A stretch of 64,000 nt of DNA from Xestospongia bergquistia (GCA_963965975.1 OZ014412.1:8742708-8806707), one strand, 5' to 3'; shown: positions 11,103 through 25,459, numbered from the stretch's first letter. Notes: generated by a model not told the origin, from the sequence alone. Numbers and translations are program-made.

Positions 11103-14100
11103 TCACTGTTTGTCAAATTGTTCTGAAAAATGATCACTCATCTCAAGCTTCTCTAGATCTTTAGAGTCAAGAGACATTTTAGTGGTCTTCTTTTTCACCA
11201 CCAGTACTACCACTAAAACTATTATCACTATAACAAGTAGTAGAACTCCAAGACCTACTACAACTCCAACAATAACACCAAGATTATTATCATCAGATGA
11301 TTGTTGTATTGTAGGAGCTAATACAATATAAGTATGAGAACAATTGATATTATCAACTATAATAACTAATAATTTATCATGTAAGAAAATTTTTTAATTC
11401 TGACTTACTTGTCACTTCATTTTTGCAAGATTCTCCTACAAATCCAGGTAAACAATGACAGCTATAATTCCTACCATGAGTTTGACATGTACCACCATTA
11501 CAAGGATTAGGATCACAGGGTGAATGAACTACTAACAATTAATAAATTTAGTTTGCTCACAATAACAGTGAATCCTCACCAGTAGTATTACAACTGTCTC
11601 CTTCATATCCTTCTTCACAAGCACACATATTAGTATCCACACAAGAACCATGAACACATGGTGGATTACATGTAACTAATGTTCAATCATGTGAAGAAAA
11701 TTTTTTAATTCTGACTTACTTGTCACTTCATTGTTGCAAGATTCTCCTATAAATCCAGGTAAACAATGACAGCTATAATTCCTACCATGAGGTTGACATG
11801 TACCATCATTACAAGGGTTAGGATCACAGGGTGAATGAACTACGATCAATTAGTAAATTTAGATTGTTCATGATAACAGTGAATCCTCACCAGTAGTATT
11901 ACAACTGTTTCCATCATAGCCTTCTTCACAAGCACACATATTAGTATCCACACAAGAACCATGAACACATGGTGGATTACATGTAACTAATGTTCAATAT
12001 TGAAAAGAAGCCAAAAATAATTAACTTACTTCTTTGCTTTTGTTCACAAAATTCTCCAGTAAAGCCAGGTAGACATGTACAGATGTAATTTCCAGCATGA
12101 TACTGACATGTACCATTATTGTTACAAAGATTTTCATCACATGTTGAGTAAACTATAATATTAATACAAGTAGGCTATCCATTCAATTATGTAACTGTGT
12201 CATTCATTACCTATGATATCACAAGTGTCTCCTTCATAGCCTTCTTCACAAGCACACATATTAGTATCCACACAAATACCATGAACACATGATGGATTAC
12301 ATGTAACTAATGTTCAATATTGAAAAGAAGCCATAAATAATTAACTTACTTTTTTGCTTTTGTTCACAAAATTCTTCAGTAAAGCCAGGTAGACATGTAC
12401 AGATGTAATTTCCAGCATGATACTGACATGTACCATTATTAATACAAAGATTTTCATCACATGTTGAGTAAACTACAATATTAATACTATCTATTGAATT
12501 ATGTAACTGTGTCATTCATTACCTATGATATCACAAGTGTCTCCTTTATAGCCTTCTCCACAAGCACACACATTAGTATCCACACAAGCACCATGAACAC
12601 AGGATGGATTACAATTTACTATAAATGAGATAGAAGTTAATAAAGTGAATGAGTGTTAATTACTTACTTGGTTTGGATAAATTAATTAGTTGTTCAAGTT
12701 CCTGTCCTCCTCGATATGTAGCCTCTCCAATCTCAATTCTTCCAGTAGTTGCTATATCAAACTTACAGAACACATCATCTCCACAAATATCATTAGCTTT
12801 TTTTTCCAGACCAGTATCAGAAAAGGAAGGTTCATACACAGGAATGAATGATGGAAAATAGTATGTAGACCAGCTTTGTCCAAAATTATATGTAAACAAA
12901 CTGTCACTAGGATTATCAATGATCCCTAAATAAAATTTAGAATTATTATAAATTCTAACTAGCATACACTTACATGTAATTCCAAACTTTTCATGTATCT
13001 CTTGTATAGTAGAGTTTAAAGGTAATGTTCCAGTTCCCCTTGCAGTAAGGTCATCTGTCTTATCACCATTATATGGACCCATTAGTCCTTGAGTTTTGCT
13101 TTGATAACTCTCAGGGAGGCTAACAATAAGGACAGATATAAAACCATTTTCTTCTTGTACTTGTAGAAATGCACCACTTGAGAATGTAGCACTGAATGTG
13201 GTGTTACCAGATTTAATGATGGTAACATTTTCAAAGTATTGAATTTTTAATTCATCAAGGTTAGCTCTTTCTCCATCAACAAGTGTAATCACAGAAGTGA
13301 TATTATCAACTGTTTCTATTTCAAACTGAACTGTACTTGAATTCTCTTCTTTGGCTACACAAGCTGAGAAGACAGTAGCATCTGCAACACTTCCCAATGA
13401 AGTTTTAACTTCAATCATTCTTCCTTGTAGTGTAAATGATTCATCATTTGTTTCAATGAGAACAAACTCTCCCTTTCCATTAAATGTGTACTTGTGAAGA
13501 TCAAGAGTCACAACATGTGGATCACCAATTATGATAGCTAATGAATGACAAATTATCATAAATTACACAAGAAATCAAGTATTAATCTTACAAATTGTAC
13601 CCACACGGGTGTGAATGCTTGTTATCCATGAACCATATTCTATAATATTGTTAATATGATACATACTCACCAGGTATTGGAGGAGTGTAAGCTGTTCCAT
13701 TATCTGAAGGACGTCTTTCATAGTAAATATTACAACTAGTTTGTGTTCCTTTACAACAGAAGATATATGGCAGGATATCTTCAAATTGATGTTTAATCAA
13801 GTTACTCAAGTAATTCAATCTAGTACTACCAACTGTAGATACTTTATCTACTGATCCTCCACCTGGTGGTCCCACAATTAGATTACCATCTCTACCATAG
13901 CAACATTCATTACCTGCTCCTTTATTAGTCCTACAAATGTACATAATTATATTAATAATATAACATGTGTATATAATATAGTACACAGATCATTGTATAG
14001 TAGTTGTACAACTATTTATTAAATATAAGCTACATGTGAATACTATAATATATCAGTTTGTTATTATAGATTCATGTGACTCATTAGTTATATAGTAGTA

Positions 14101-17100
14101 AATAAGATACCTAAACAGGTCTACAATGTATACACTCACATAATGGTTTCCTCATATAATTAGTTGATCGCCTACACTAATGACTTTAAATTGTTTATAA
14201 CACTACAATTAAGCATCCATAACATACATTCTAATTAAATTCAATTCCATATTACTATATACTAGATAGTTAATTTATACTAGTACATAAACTGTATAAA
14301 CATTACATCTGATGATTATTCTTAGTAAGGACTTGCATATAACTAGTTTTAGTGTGTCAACAAGTCCATGCATACACATCTCTAGTAAATCCACGTTTCC
14401 AAACTCAATCAATGTAATCAACAACATGCTAATATACAGTACCATATATATAGTCATATTCATGTATGAAATTCATATAATGAATGCATATGCTAAAGTG
14501 ATATATCACTTTTAGCAGTCCTATAGAGTATAATAGCAGTTTATAAGTTTGCTGTTAATACATTTTTTGTTTGGTGAAATAAAATGAATATTGAAAACAC
14601 TAATCTACCCAAACACCCAGGTCTTTTTCTCAGTATATAAGTGAAATACATACTAGAAATCAAACCATTTTATTTACAACAACTACTCTACATAGACTGT
14701 TATAATATTACTAGCTATATCTATCCACATCATAATTATGCTGCTTGAATAAACAATTTAGTAGTACAGAATAGAATACAGAATATCTACTATTCTACAT
14801 CATATTTGTCCAGGTTGGATACCTAAAGAAAGTTCTATGTTGTCCATAATCCCACAATCTCATATGATATGAAATGGACTGTGAAATTTCAAGGGAATTC
14901 TGATGGTAAATTTGGACAACACTGTTCTACATAGACTGTTGATTTACATCACTACCTACATCATATGCTGAACTATTCTGTATATTTATTATATACAATG
15001 TTATTTAACACTAATTTCAATACACCATATTACTTGTATTACTGAGAGAATATACAATATTAAAACTAATTGCTTTATTCTTATTATAATATTCCTTATG
15101 TATAGAAAGGTCATTCTACTTAGAGAATAGCTTTGGTAATTAGAGAGTAATAACTTATCAGTTTTAACATGACATTCAATCACTCACAGTACATTGGTTA
15201 GTATGTTACTGTTACTAATTAATAGTTAGATAGTTCATGGCTGAATCAACTTACCTTGTAACAGTCCTTTGATGAAAACATTTAAAAGCTTTAGGATGAA
15301 AGAATTCTATCAGTCTTGTATCTCTATCTTCAATAAGTCCACTGTTCACAGTTCTAGCTTGACCAATAGTGGGAGGACATGGGAAATCAGAACGCACTTT
15401 TTCTAATAATTGTTGACCAATACTAGATGGTTCACTGATAGACCATGCTTTACATGCAGACCATAGTTTAGTACCACTAGATTGTTTATTGGTTGATACT
15501 ATCCATATTATATCTGTCCATTGAGTGACTGTCCCTTCTGCTTTATCAAATAATGTTAGATTTTGCAAATTACTACCTTTAGCTTCAATGGAAATAATAG
15601 CAGCATAAACAGATTGATTACTGGAGTGTGATATAATAGGTACTGTGACAGTAGCTGATCCAGTATTAGTTACATTACTGTCTAATGTGGTCACTTGTTC
15701 TAATGTAGAGACATTATTAGATATCTGGAAGATATGTAATTTAATGTCAACAAGTAAATCTGAGGGAGCAATGACATCTTGTAATGGTTTAGTTAGAAAT
15801 ACTGTTGACCACGTTAATGTAATATTATCTCCTACATGTATAAGTAGTTTATGAGAGATAATGTCAACACGATTATCATCTTCAATGCGTCCTACAGATG
15901 AAATAAGTCAAAAAAATACTTAAAGTTATTTTACTTACGTGAATAAAATGATGATTCCCTTTCATATTTAAATCCATTATGAAACAGTTGTACATTCACT
16001 CTTCCTATCTTTCTTAGTCTAGGTGTAATACATAATACTTGTCTTTGACTAACATAGACACCATCCACTTTAATACCATCAAATAAACAATATAACTTAT
16101 CAGTAGATTTAATATAAGTGGGTCCAGTTAGTATTACTGGTACACCACCTAATATATGACCATACCATGGATTGAGTTGAAGAGCACCTATTAGTAACAA
16201 TAATGAGAGATAAATAAAATAAGTTTACTTGTCTAACCTGTATTGATAATGTTTAGATTCATTCCTGTTAAGTATGTATATCCTTCTGTATTGAAAAAAT
16301 AATAGTGGTTTATACTTCCATATCCAATTACACTAAGACCAGCAGTAATATCAGTATGATGTAAAACATGAGGTAGAGTGTCATCAAATTCATGAACTGT
16401 TCCATATCCTATAATGTCACCATTATTACCATGAATAGGTTCCCAGTCCCAGTCATAAGGTTTATCATCTAATAGAACATCAGTTGTGTTAGTTGTTGCT
16501 ATTTGAATGTAATGATGATCAAACCAGTCACTCAATGAAGTGTTCAGTGGTACATAGACCACTTTGTTAATGTATTGTTCAATAGGAGGTATCACAGTCA
16601 GGGTTTCATGGAGATATGAAAAGTTATAATAGGAGTCTCTTACATGTCCTTCTGAAACAAGTTGAGATACAAGTATTGGCTTATCAGATTCAATGGTACA
16701 ATAGGTAACTGGATCAATGTAAGTATTTGTAAAGTTCCAGTCACCAGGAAATGTCAAAAATGTGCTATTAATTAATGTATTGTTACAAGTTTGAGTGATA
16801 GTAGTTTTTCCTTCAGAGGCCACAATCTTTGTATAGTGCTGCACTGATGTTTCAGGAAATGGTACAAGGAGGAACTTTTTACCCCAAGTCACTGTCGGAG
16901 GGATCTGCTCTGTAACATAATCACAAAATCCCCACCACCACCACCAGTCACCTTGTGAGAAGAACACATTCCACCACCATTGTTCATGTGATACTATACC
17001 ACACTCATGTCCACTGATAACTGTTAAAGGTTTATTTGAAATAATTTGAGTACCAGTTAAATCGTCTACAGCTCCAATCAGAAGTGTTTGCATCAAATGT

Positions 17101-17783
17101 AGCGTAATGGTATAAGTATTGCCAGCATTGATAATAATAGTTGGATTGCTTGGATTTTGAGGGTCTTCTGGAACCTCTATCATCTGTGTAGGTACAATAG
17201 TTATAGTAGTGTTGTCCTCATTTCCAACTAAAAGAAACAGACTCTGGTCTCCCCACCAGCTATCTAAAGATACCACATAATATTCATATCGTTGTAGTCC
17301 CATATTGATGTATGGATATGCTAAGTATTCAGCATTGAGGTCATACTCCACAGACACCACAACAACTGATATAGGAGTGTTGTCATCATTAGAATAGATA
17401 TGAATTCCTTTGAATCGTTCTGAATAATTTCCATTACGTGGTTCAACATTATCAGGTAGTATTACAAGAGCAGGACTATTAACAGATACATTACCAGTGT
17501 AGTACCAACCTGTACTACTGTGGTTCCATCCAATACCTAACTCTACTGTGAATGTAACTGGCTGAACTGATAATGTAGTAATCGTGAGTTCTCTTGTATA
17601 GTGCCAAATTGACCTCAGTATACCAACATAGAAATGAACTCCATATGTAGAAAGCTGACCATTGGTTATCTTAGGAAAATATACAGAAATCACTGTTGAA
17701 GAAAATAATGTTATATCACTTGATTACTAGTTAATGATCTACTTACAGACTGAGGCTAACAGAAGAGTGTAAACTAGCTTCAT
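11103..17783 (-). CDS. IgGFc-binding/IPT/AMOP/vWD/EGF single-pass membrane protein (complete)
   Basis: Sixteen exons read continuously to 1,514 residues. Exons: 17747-17783, 16238-17692, 15939-16187, 15255-15891, 13671-13930, 12974-13537, 12668-12925, 12523-12618, 12350-12472, 12211-12306, 12030-12152, 11891-11986, 11720-11839, 11580-11675, 11409-11528, 11103-11317. Order of parts: signal peptide [12 protein letters not shown]; IgGFc-binding-protein-like N-terminal domain (about 480 aa); IPT/TIG segment; AMOP domain split over exons 4-5 ([24 protein letters not shown]); vWD domain starting [11 protein letters not shown]; eight EGF-like modules, one per exon, alternating a CNP.CVHG..VDTN type with a longer type; a transmembrane helix ([19 protein letters not shown]); and a tail of about 30 residues without obvious signalling motifs. 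The IPT-AMOP-vWD-EGF part resembles Mucin-4/SUSD2-type proteins. A cell-surface adhesion or recognition role is inferred; the ligand is unknown. Confidence 0.88.
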
Positions 17784-17832
17784 TTTAATCTCTCCCTTTC
17801 TCTCTTCCAATATGGACAAACAAGTGCACTCT

Positions 17833-17839
17833 TATAAAT
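17833..17839 (-). promoter_or_regulatory. TATA-like box of the complete IgGFc-family gene
   Basis: Minus-strand TATTTATAAGAG, about 50 bases before the ATG, is conserved in the two paralogous promoters. It lacks the transposon present at paralog 1. Confidence 0.5.
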
Positions 17840-18104
17840 ACAGCAGTCGTTTTTAATGGCTTCAGTAATATAATTAAACCACATTATGTGATCACATACT
17901 TAACTGTAATTAGTAATAATGTACTCATATATAGTATGTTCTCAATATGGTGTTAATATAATGTTAATAAGTTTATAAGTTTATAAATATTACAATAACA
18001 TTATATAACCGGTCTAGAGTAATTTTTAGTTGATCATTTAAATTATAAATAACAAAATTCAAATCAATCTACACAAAGTCTAATATAATAGAATTAACTT
18101 TAAT
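17840..18104. other. Upstream spacer of the complete IgGFc-family gene
   Basis: AT-rich flank homologous to 2172-2400. No gene seen. Confidence 0.5.
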
Positions 18105-19888
18105 CATTCTTCCTTGTAGTGTAAATGATTCATCATTTGTCTCAATGAGAACAAACTCTCCCTTTCCATTAAATGTGTACTTGTGAAGATCAAGAGTCAC
18201 AATATGTGGATCACCAATTATGATAGCTAATGAATGACAAATTATCATAAATTACAAAAGAAATCAAGTATTAATCTTATAAATTGAAAACACACTGGCA
18301 AGCATGCTTGTTATCCATGAACCATATTCTATAATATTGTTAATATGATACATACTTATCAGGTATTGGAGGAGTGTAAGCTGTTCCATTATCTGAAGGA
18401 TGCCTTTCATAGTAAATATGACAACTAGTTCGTATTCCTTTACAACAGAAGATATATGGTAGGATATTTTCAAATTGATGTTTGATCAAGTTACTCAAGT
18501 AATTCAATCTAGTACTACCAACTGTAGATACTTTATCTACTGATCCTCCACCTGGTGGTCCCACAATTAGATTACCATCTCTACCATAGCAACATTCATT
18601 ACCTGCTCCTTCATTAGTCCTACAAATGTACATAATTATATTAATAATATAACATGTGTATATAATATAGTACACAGATCATTGTATAGTAGTTGACAGC
18701 TATTTTTCAAATATAAGCTACATATGAATACTATAATATATCAGTTTTTTATTATAGATTCATGTGACTCATTAGTTATGTAGTAGTAAATAAGATATCT
18801 AAACAGATCTACAATGTATACACTCACATAATGGTTTCCTCACATATTTAGTTCATCATCTAGACTAATGACTTTAATTGTTTATAACACTGTACAATTA
18901 AGCATCCATAACATGGATTCTAATTAAATTCAATTCCATATTACTATGGTTATATACTAGATGGTTAATGTATGCTATCACATTATATATGTATATATAT
19001 GGATTATATGCTAGCACGTTAAGTGTACAAGCATTACATCTGATAATGGTTCTTAGTAAGAACTTGCATATAGCTAGTTTTAGTGTGTTACAAGTCTATT
19101 CATACACATTTCTAGTAAATCCATATGTTTCCAAAACTCAATCAATGTACTCAACAACCTGCTAATATATACAGTACCATGTACATAATGGTTTCCTCGT
19201 ATAATTAGTTAATCGTCTACACTAATGACTTTAATTGTTTATAACACTCTACAATCAAGCATCCATAACATGGATTCTAATTAAATTCAATTCCATATTA
19301 CTATGGTTATATACTAGATAGTTAATGTATGCTATCACATTATATATGTATATATATATTGATTATATGCTAGCACGTTAAGTGTACAAGCATTACATCT
19401 GATAATGGTTCTTAGTAAGAACTTGCATATAGCTAGTTTTAGTGTGTTACAAGTCTATTCATACACATTTCTAGTAAATCCATATGTTTCCAAAACTCAA
19501 TCAATGTACTCAACAACCTGCTAATATATACAGTACCATGTACATAATGGTTTCCTCGTATAATTAGTTAATCATCTACACTAATGACTTTAATTGTTTA
19601 TAACACTCTACAATTAAGCATCCATAACATAGATTCTAATTAAATTCAGTTCCATACATGGCTATATACTAGATAGTTAATATATGATAGTACATTAAAT
19701 GTATAAACATTACATCTGATGATTATTATTAGTAAGGACTTGCATATAGCTAGTTTAGTCTAGAGAGTAGTAACTTTAATTTAAAAAACAATAGTTTTAT
19801 TGGAGAAAAATAATGTTATATCACTTGGTTACTAGTTAATGATCAACTTACAGACTGAAGTTAAAAGAACAGTGTAGACTAGCTTCAT
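18105..19888 (-). pseudogene. Gutted IgGFc-family paralog
   Basis: A recognisable exon 1 with ATG and GTAAGT donor (19852-19888) and its TATA box (19941-19947) are followed not by exons 2-4 but by intron-4-type sequence. After that come an intact-looking second AMOP exon (about 18354-18612) and only the first part of the vWD exon (about 18105-18226). The IgGFc domain, IPT, first AMOP half, most of vWD, the EGF modules and the membrane helix are missing. It lies between the complete gene and CBS, exactly where paralog 1 sits relative to the CBS relic, so it is the decayed partner in the duplicated [IgGFc gene]-[CBS] block. Confidence 0.85.
18825..19760. repeat. Tandem duplication of about 360 bp intron-derived sequence
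   Basis: The segment starting CATAATGGTTTCCTC and containing GCTAGCACGTTAAGTGTACA occurs at about 18829, 19186 and (partly) 19548, with only a few differences between the first two. Related sequence is in intron 4 of the complete gene (14140-14460) and in the fragment at 8940-9840, so this is paralogous intron DNA that amplified locally. Confidence 0.8.
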
Positions 19889-19960
19889 TTTAATATCTCT
19901 CCCTCTCTCTCTTCTAAATATGGACAAACAACTGCACTCTTATAAATACAGCAGTTTTCA

Positions 19961-20269
19961 ATGGTTTCAGTAATATAACTAATCTGCATTGATACCACTT
20001 ACAACATACTTAACTGTACATTAGTGATAATACTCATAGTATGTTCTCAATATAGTGCTAATATAATGTTGATTGTTTATCATACAAAAAGTTATATCAG
20101 TGTCATGGAATAATTTTAGTTGATTATTCAAATGATAAATTACAAAATTCAGATCAATTTACAAAAAGTCTAATATGATAGAATTAACTACAAAATATAG
20201 TGTACTGGTATTATATGACAAAGTACATGCTACCTATCTAGCCCTCCCCCTCAATAAAGTAACTAAAAT
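19961..20269. other. Spacer between the gutted paralog and CBS
   Basis: AT-rich and homologous to the spacer at 2172-2491. No gene seen. Confidence 0.5.
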
Positions 20270-23200
20270 CTAATTGTGTTCTTGTGGTTCATTTTGCATT
20301 AAATAATTGAGAAGATCAATACGAGTGACTATACCATGTATGTGTTGTTTATGTTTAACAACTCCTTCACTAGTAGCTATGAGAGAGAGAGAGAGAGTAG
20401 TAGTAGTATAAAAATCTTATATAATAACACTTACTTCGGCGTTCTATCCTAGTAATTACAGCAAAGTGATCACGATTAAGAACACGAGAGAGATGACCCA
20501 ATGGAGTACCAATATCCAACTATGAGAATTATATCTATCATTACAATTCTAACAATATTAACTGACCATTTCAAATTGTTTGTAGAGGACTTTAGTAACT
20601 GGATCTGAGGACTTTACAGTACCTTTTAACATTTTGGATGTCATATTAGTCAGTGTGACCACACCCTCTACTTCACTATTAATAGACAAAGACAGTCAGT
20701 ACATAACAATACTGTTATAATTGTAAATGTTCTTGTTGTTCATAATAATACATGTAATTAATAGAACAATATACTACAATATAATTTGACCTATATGTAT
20801 ATAAAGTATATATTACTATTATATGTATTGTACATGTATAGTAGTTGTCTTAATTAGTCTTGTTATGAGGTCAACTTCATTATTGGTAGTAAATACAATA
20901 TATCACATTTATAATATATGTATATATGATATTATTATCAAATAGTGAGTGTGATATATACCCATTCTTGTCTACCACTGGCATTTGATCAATAGCTTCA
21001 GATCCTAATATCTTAAGAGTATCACTACAAGACACATCAGATTGAACTGTTATTGGAGGAGATATTTCTAGAACACTTATAGGTTGTTTCCACCACCTAA
21101 TAGAGAGAAGGAAATGTATTAGATAATGTATAGCCAGTCAATAAAATATACTATTACCATTTATCTTTCTCAGGTACAGATGACTCCATATATCCTTTAT
21201 CAACCATCCAATCATCATTGATAAATTTGGTCCTATCATAATACAAACACCAATGTTATGATATAGTAGTATTACAGGTTATAACTTTACTGAACAAAAG
21301 TCTATCATATCTACTAATACATATGTATGTACATGTATTGTATAATACACTGACATATAATTTCTGACAGAGTCTGGTAAAAGAACTACACAACGTTGTC
21401 CTTTTTGTAACTTCTGAGCAGCTTTTACAGCTGCAGCCACAGCACTACCACTAGAACCACCTACATGTGAGGAGGAGAAATACATGTAAGACTACTAAAG
21501 TTTGTCAGCTCATAGTTACCCCATTAAAAATTGCATTACTTCTATTTAAGAGCATACATCTACTTACCACACAATAATCCTTCTTCTTTGATAAGTCGTC
21601 GAGCAAAGTCAAAACTTTCAGCATCTCCTGTTTTATACCATTTATCAACAACTGATCTATCTAGGACAGTGGGTATAAAATCATAACCAATACCTTCCAC
21701 CTAAGAGAGAGAGAGAGACAGAGAGAGAGAGAAAGAGAGAGAGAGACAGAGAGAGAGACAGAGAGACAGAGACAGAAGAGAGAGACAGAGACAGAGACAG
21801 AGACAGAAAGACAGAGAGAGAGAGAGACAGAGAGAGAAGTAAGTAGACAGTGAATGTACTCAATTACCTGATAAACAGTAACTGATGTCTCATTTAATTC
21901 TTCAGGTTCAGCTAATATAGAGCCTATAGGATCAACACCAATAACCTAGTGATAAATGATAGAGAACTTTGAATGAATTATACTTTTTACCTTAACATTT
22001 GGCATCTTCTCTTTCATTTTCCTTCCAATACCAGTAACAGTACCACCTGTACCAGCACCAATAACTACCATATCAAGTTGACCTGTAGACAAAGAGATAC
22101 ATGTGTACATTCATAATATTTTTACAAAGAAATAGATGTAGATAGATGGCCAGAATGAGAGACAAACAGATCATGATAACATAATCTACCATTGCACTGG
22201 TTAATAATTTCTTCAGCTGTACCATCATAGTGAGCTAATGGGTTACCACGGTGACGATACTGTAAAATACACATGTATATTTAATACACAATACAGTTAA
22301 TGTACATTTAGTTGTGAAGCTATTAAAGTTTATATAAGAAGACGTTATATGTACTACAAACATAGAACATAGATACAGAAGTACAATAACCAATTCAATA
22401 GCTAGATATGTACCTGATCTAAAATATGTGAGTTTGGTATCTCTTTTTTTAACCTCCAAGCAACTCCAATATGAGATTCTATACTCAATATGAGATAATA
22501 ATAGTAAATACAATATTACATAAATTCAAATATAATGTTACAGATAAAATTAGCAAACATAGAATTTCTTTTAAAATGGCCAATATTTGGCACAATTTAT
22601 AATATTGGTGTTACAAAAAGTAGTAATTGTGTCGAGTTAAAAGCATCAATTTTTTCTGCTATACAGTACATTAATACTTAATATGGTCTGTAGAAATATA
22701 ATGATTTCCTGACCTGCTGAATTAAAAGCAGCTGTGGTTGGTGTACGAACTATCTCTGCTCCCAGAGCCTTTAGTACATATACCTTAGAGAGAATACAAC
22801 AGTTGTAATTACTTGTATTAATACATGTACATGTGTACTACACATGTACATGTATATACATATACACATACATGTACATGTATATGTAACTACCTTTTCG
22901 TTGCTCATTTTCTCTGGCATTACTACAATACAGCGATAACCTTTGACAGCTGCTGCTAAAGCTAGCCCAATACCTATAAAATTAAGAAGAGAAATGTACA
23001 TTAAATTAGTTAACAAATTTACGTGCTTAAAAACTCTAGCTGATCATGAAATCACACATTAATATGAAAGTAATAAGAAAAAGACTTGGATGTTTGGGTA
23101 GATTAGCGTTTTTAATATTCATTTTTTATTTTATATAAAAGTAAAAATAATCATTTTGTGCTAAAAAGAGAAATGTTCAATTTGTATGTGTTGTATATGT

Positions 23201-25309
23201 AATTGACCATTCTCTTAATGCAAGAATTGATCTTCTTAAAAAAATCAAAGAAATCAGGATCAATGTGAACTAAAATCTTCAGAAATCATTTACAGTTAAG
23301 TATAGTTAAGCAGTAGGCTATCAATCTATCAATGACAGCATTCTTTTAATACTGATAATACTATACTATGAACTATTAAATATTGTGGTTACTGAAGTAT
23401 TCTCATTAACTTGGATACTAATGAAAATGATCTTATAATCCCAGGAAGAACCCTCAATAGGTATAAAGACATATGTATCCTTTAACAACAGCTGTGCCCT
23501 GTATTACTGTACCTGTGTTTCCTGAGGTAGGTTCAATAACAGTGTCACCAGGTTTTAGAATACCATCCTTTTCTGCCTCCTCTATCATTCTTATACCAAT
23601 CCTGTCTTTAACAGATCCACCAGCATTGAAAAATTCACATTTAGCCACTATAGTAGAAAGTATGAGACAAAATAACACAATCTGTACCATGACATTAAAT
23701 AGAATATCAAATAAAACATGTTTTAAAAAAGAACAGGTTAGGATCAAGAGTCATTACACATGAAAACAGCATTTAAGTACATTTAGGTACTTCTGTCAAG
23801 CTTTGTGGTATCATCAATACTATGTAACAAAACAGAAAGACATTATATCTCAACAGGTCATGTTTTTATATGTGTGGCCTAATATTACAGAGTTATCATG
23901 CAAAATTTTGACACAATTCTTTCTATATTCAAATTAAACCTTGTGATGTTATCTACTTACAGAGTTCACATTGAAGTCCTTCAGATTTAGCTATCTTGTT
24001 CAAACGTATCATTGGAGTATTACCAATGGCCTCCAATGAATTAGAAAGTACAGAAGTAGCAACAGTCTCAGGTGGGCGACTAAATGAGGAGAATATAATA
24101 GACAGTACAACCTATTCACTTTACTAATTAATCTATTGTAATATTGTCTCTCCTTAGGTCACCTTTTCAAAGTACATTATACTGATATAATTGAATAATT
24201 GACGGGAAAGGGTCTGATGAATTGTAATTGACTTGCAAGCCAGACACAATCTATATGATTGAAAAATGGGAAAGGGTCTGGTGAATTGTAATTGAGCATC
24301 TTGTTCTGTAATAACGATAGACAGGCCTGAAAATTTCACAACATAATGTGAAGCTTGAAAAATCAAGATGGAACTCACTAAATCAAAGCAATTGAAAAAA
24401 AAGCTAAGCGTAATATTGGGGACATTGACTTTGAACCTTGAGATAACCACTTTATAACTCTAGTGAAATATTACACTGATAATGATAAGTATAATATTTA
24501 TAGTGAAATGACTACTTTGTGATATGATGAAATTTGATTGATATACAATATTTCAGAACAAGTGGGTCAATTGCAATTCTCTGAATCCTTCTCTGTGTGT
24601 CATTCAATCATGATATTGGTCTGGTTACCTTGACCCTATGTTACTTAATGAATATATCAAATGATAATAGTATTTCAACTTACTGTGGTAACTATTATAA
24701 CTAACATAATGTTGTATGTATTCCAACAATATTCAAGATGGTTGTTTTGACAATGAATAGGTCCTTCATTGTCTAAAAAGCAATTAATTAACAAGATTAA
24801 AATAATGCTATAATTGTTTTGAAGATGCTAGAATTTAAAGGTTAGAGGGTTAGCAGAAGCTATTATACAATTGTCACATCCTTTTAATTCACATTGTAGG
24901 TTGACAATTCAAGTATGCAGTTAAAATTTAAGGCTCCAATTGATATTACTGAGTATTATTAGAATTTAATTAATTACCAAATTTAACCGGCCAAACAACA
25001 TTTTTGAAGCAATATTCTAAATTTTATCCTTGCCACATTAACCTGCTATACAGTACATAGGAAGAAATAGACTATCATTAATCTTCTTTCATCCTGGTAG
25101 TGGATGTGACCAAACAGATTACTATTATAAGTGCTTAGTTTACCACACACATGCACAATCACAACTTACACAGCTACAGTACGATGTGGATTACGCCCAC
25201 TTTTATTTGGATCAGCTTGCCAAGTACATTTTGGTGCAGTATTTGGCGGTATATAATCCTCAGGCATACCAGTATCAGAGCCACTGGCTCTACGACCATC
25301 ACTAGACAT
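20270..25309 (-). CDS. CBS: Cystathionine beta-synthase
   Basis: Condenses serine and homocysteine to cystathionine, the entry step of transsulfuration (PLP enzyme, cytosolic). Sixteen exons give 532 aa (human 551): 25170-25309, 23961-24079, 23513-23647, 22894-22973, 22714-22783, 22414-22478, 22190-22259, 21991-22082, 21868-21945, 21568-21700, 21355-21460, 21158-21232, 20962-21096, 20567-20675, 20435-20519, 20270-20376. Seen: N-terminal Cys28 (KCTWQ) and His42 (NPHR), spaced like the vertebrate heme ligands; PLP lysine in [16 protein letters not shown]; phosphate loop [10 protein letters not shown]; the [13 protein letters not shown] core; and a C-terminal pair of CBS (AdoMet-sensing) motifs. 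The human CPGC redox motif is replaced (EKMPNVK). Its start is 150 bp from the divergent selenoprotein S gene. The exon-11 donor (AT|GTCAGT) was chosen because it restores ATG-ACC-AAA (MTKF). Confidence 0.95.
21702..21840. repeat. (GA)n/(GACA)n compound microsatellite
   Basis: About 140 bp of GAGA/GACAGA in a CBS intron. It gives a spurious minus-strand Ser/Leu-rich open frame. Confidence 0.9.
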
Positions 25310-25459
25310 CTTGAATGAGTTAATAATGACAAAATGGCGACAAAAGTATGCAACAATAGCTCCAACGCACCGTACCGACGACACTCCTCTTTTGTATTTG
25401 ATGAAAATGCATTCTAAATAACCGAATCAAAGTAATATTGAATAGTAAGACTTTGGAAG
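25310..25459. promoter_or_regulatory. Divergent promoter region CBS / selenoprotein S
   Basis: Only 150 bp separate the two start codons on opposite strands. The stretch is less AT-rich than its surroundings, contains several CG dinucleotides (CAACGCACCGTACCGACGAC), and shows no clear TATA box, as expected of a shared housekeeping promoter. Confidence 0.5.

Noticed and set aside
11409..12618. Repeated blocks of about 100 bp as a CRISPR-like or satellite array
   Set aside because: The repeats are EGF-coding exons with conserved cysteines and splice sites, separated by short introns.
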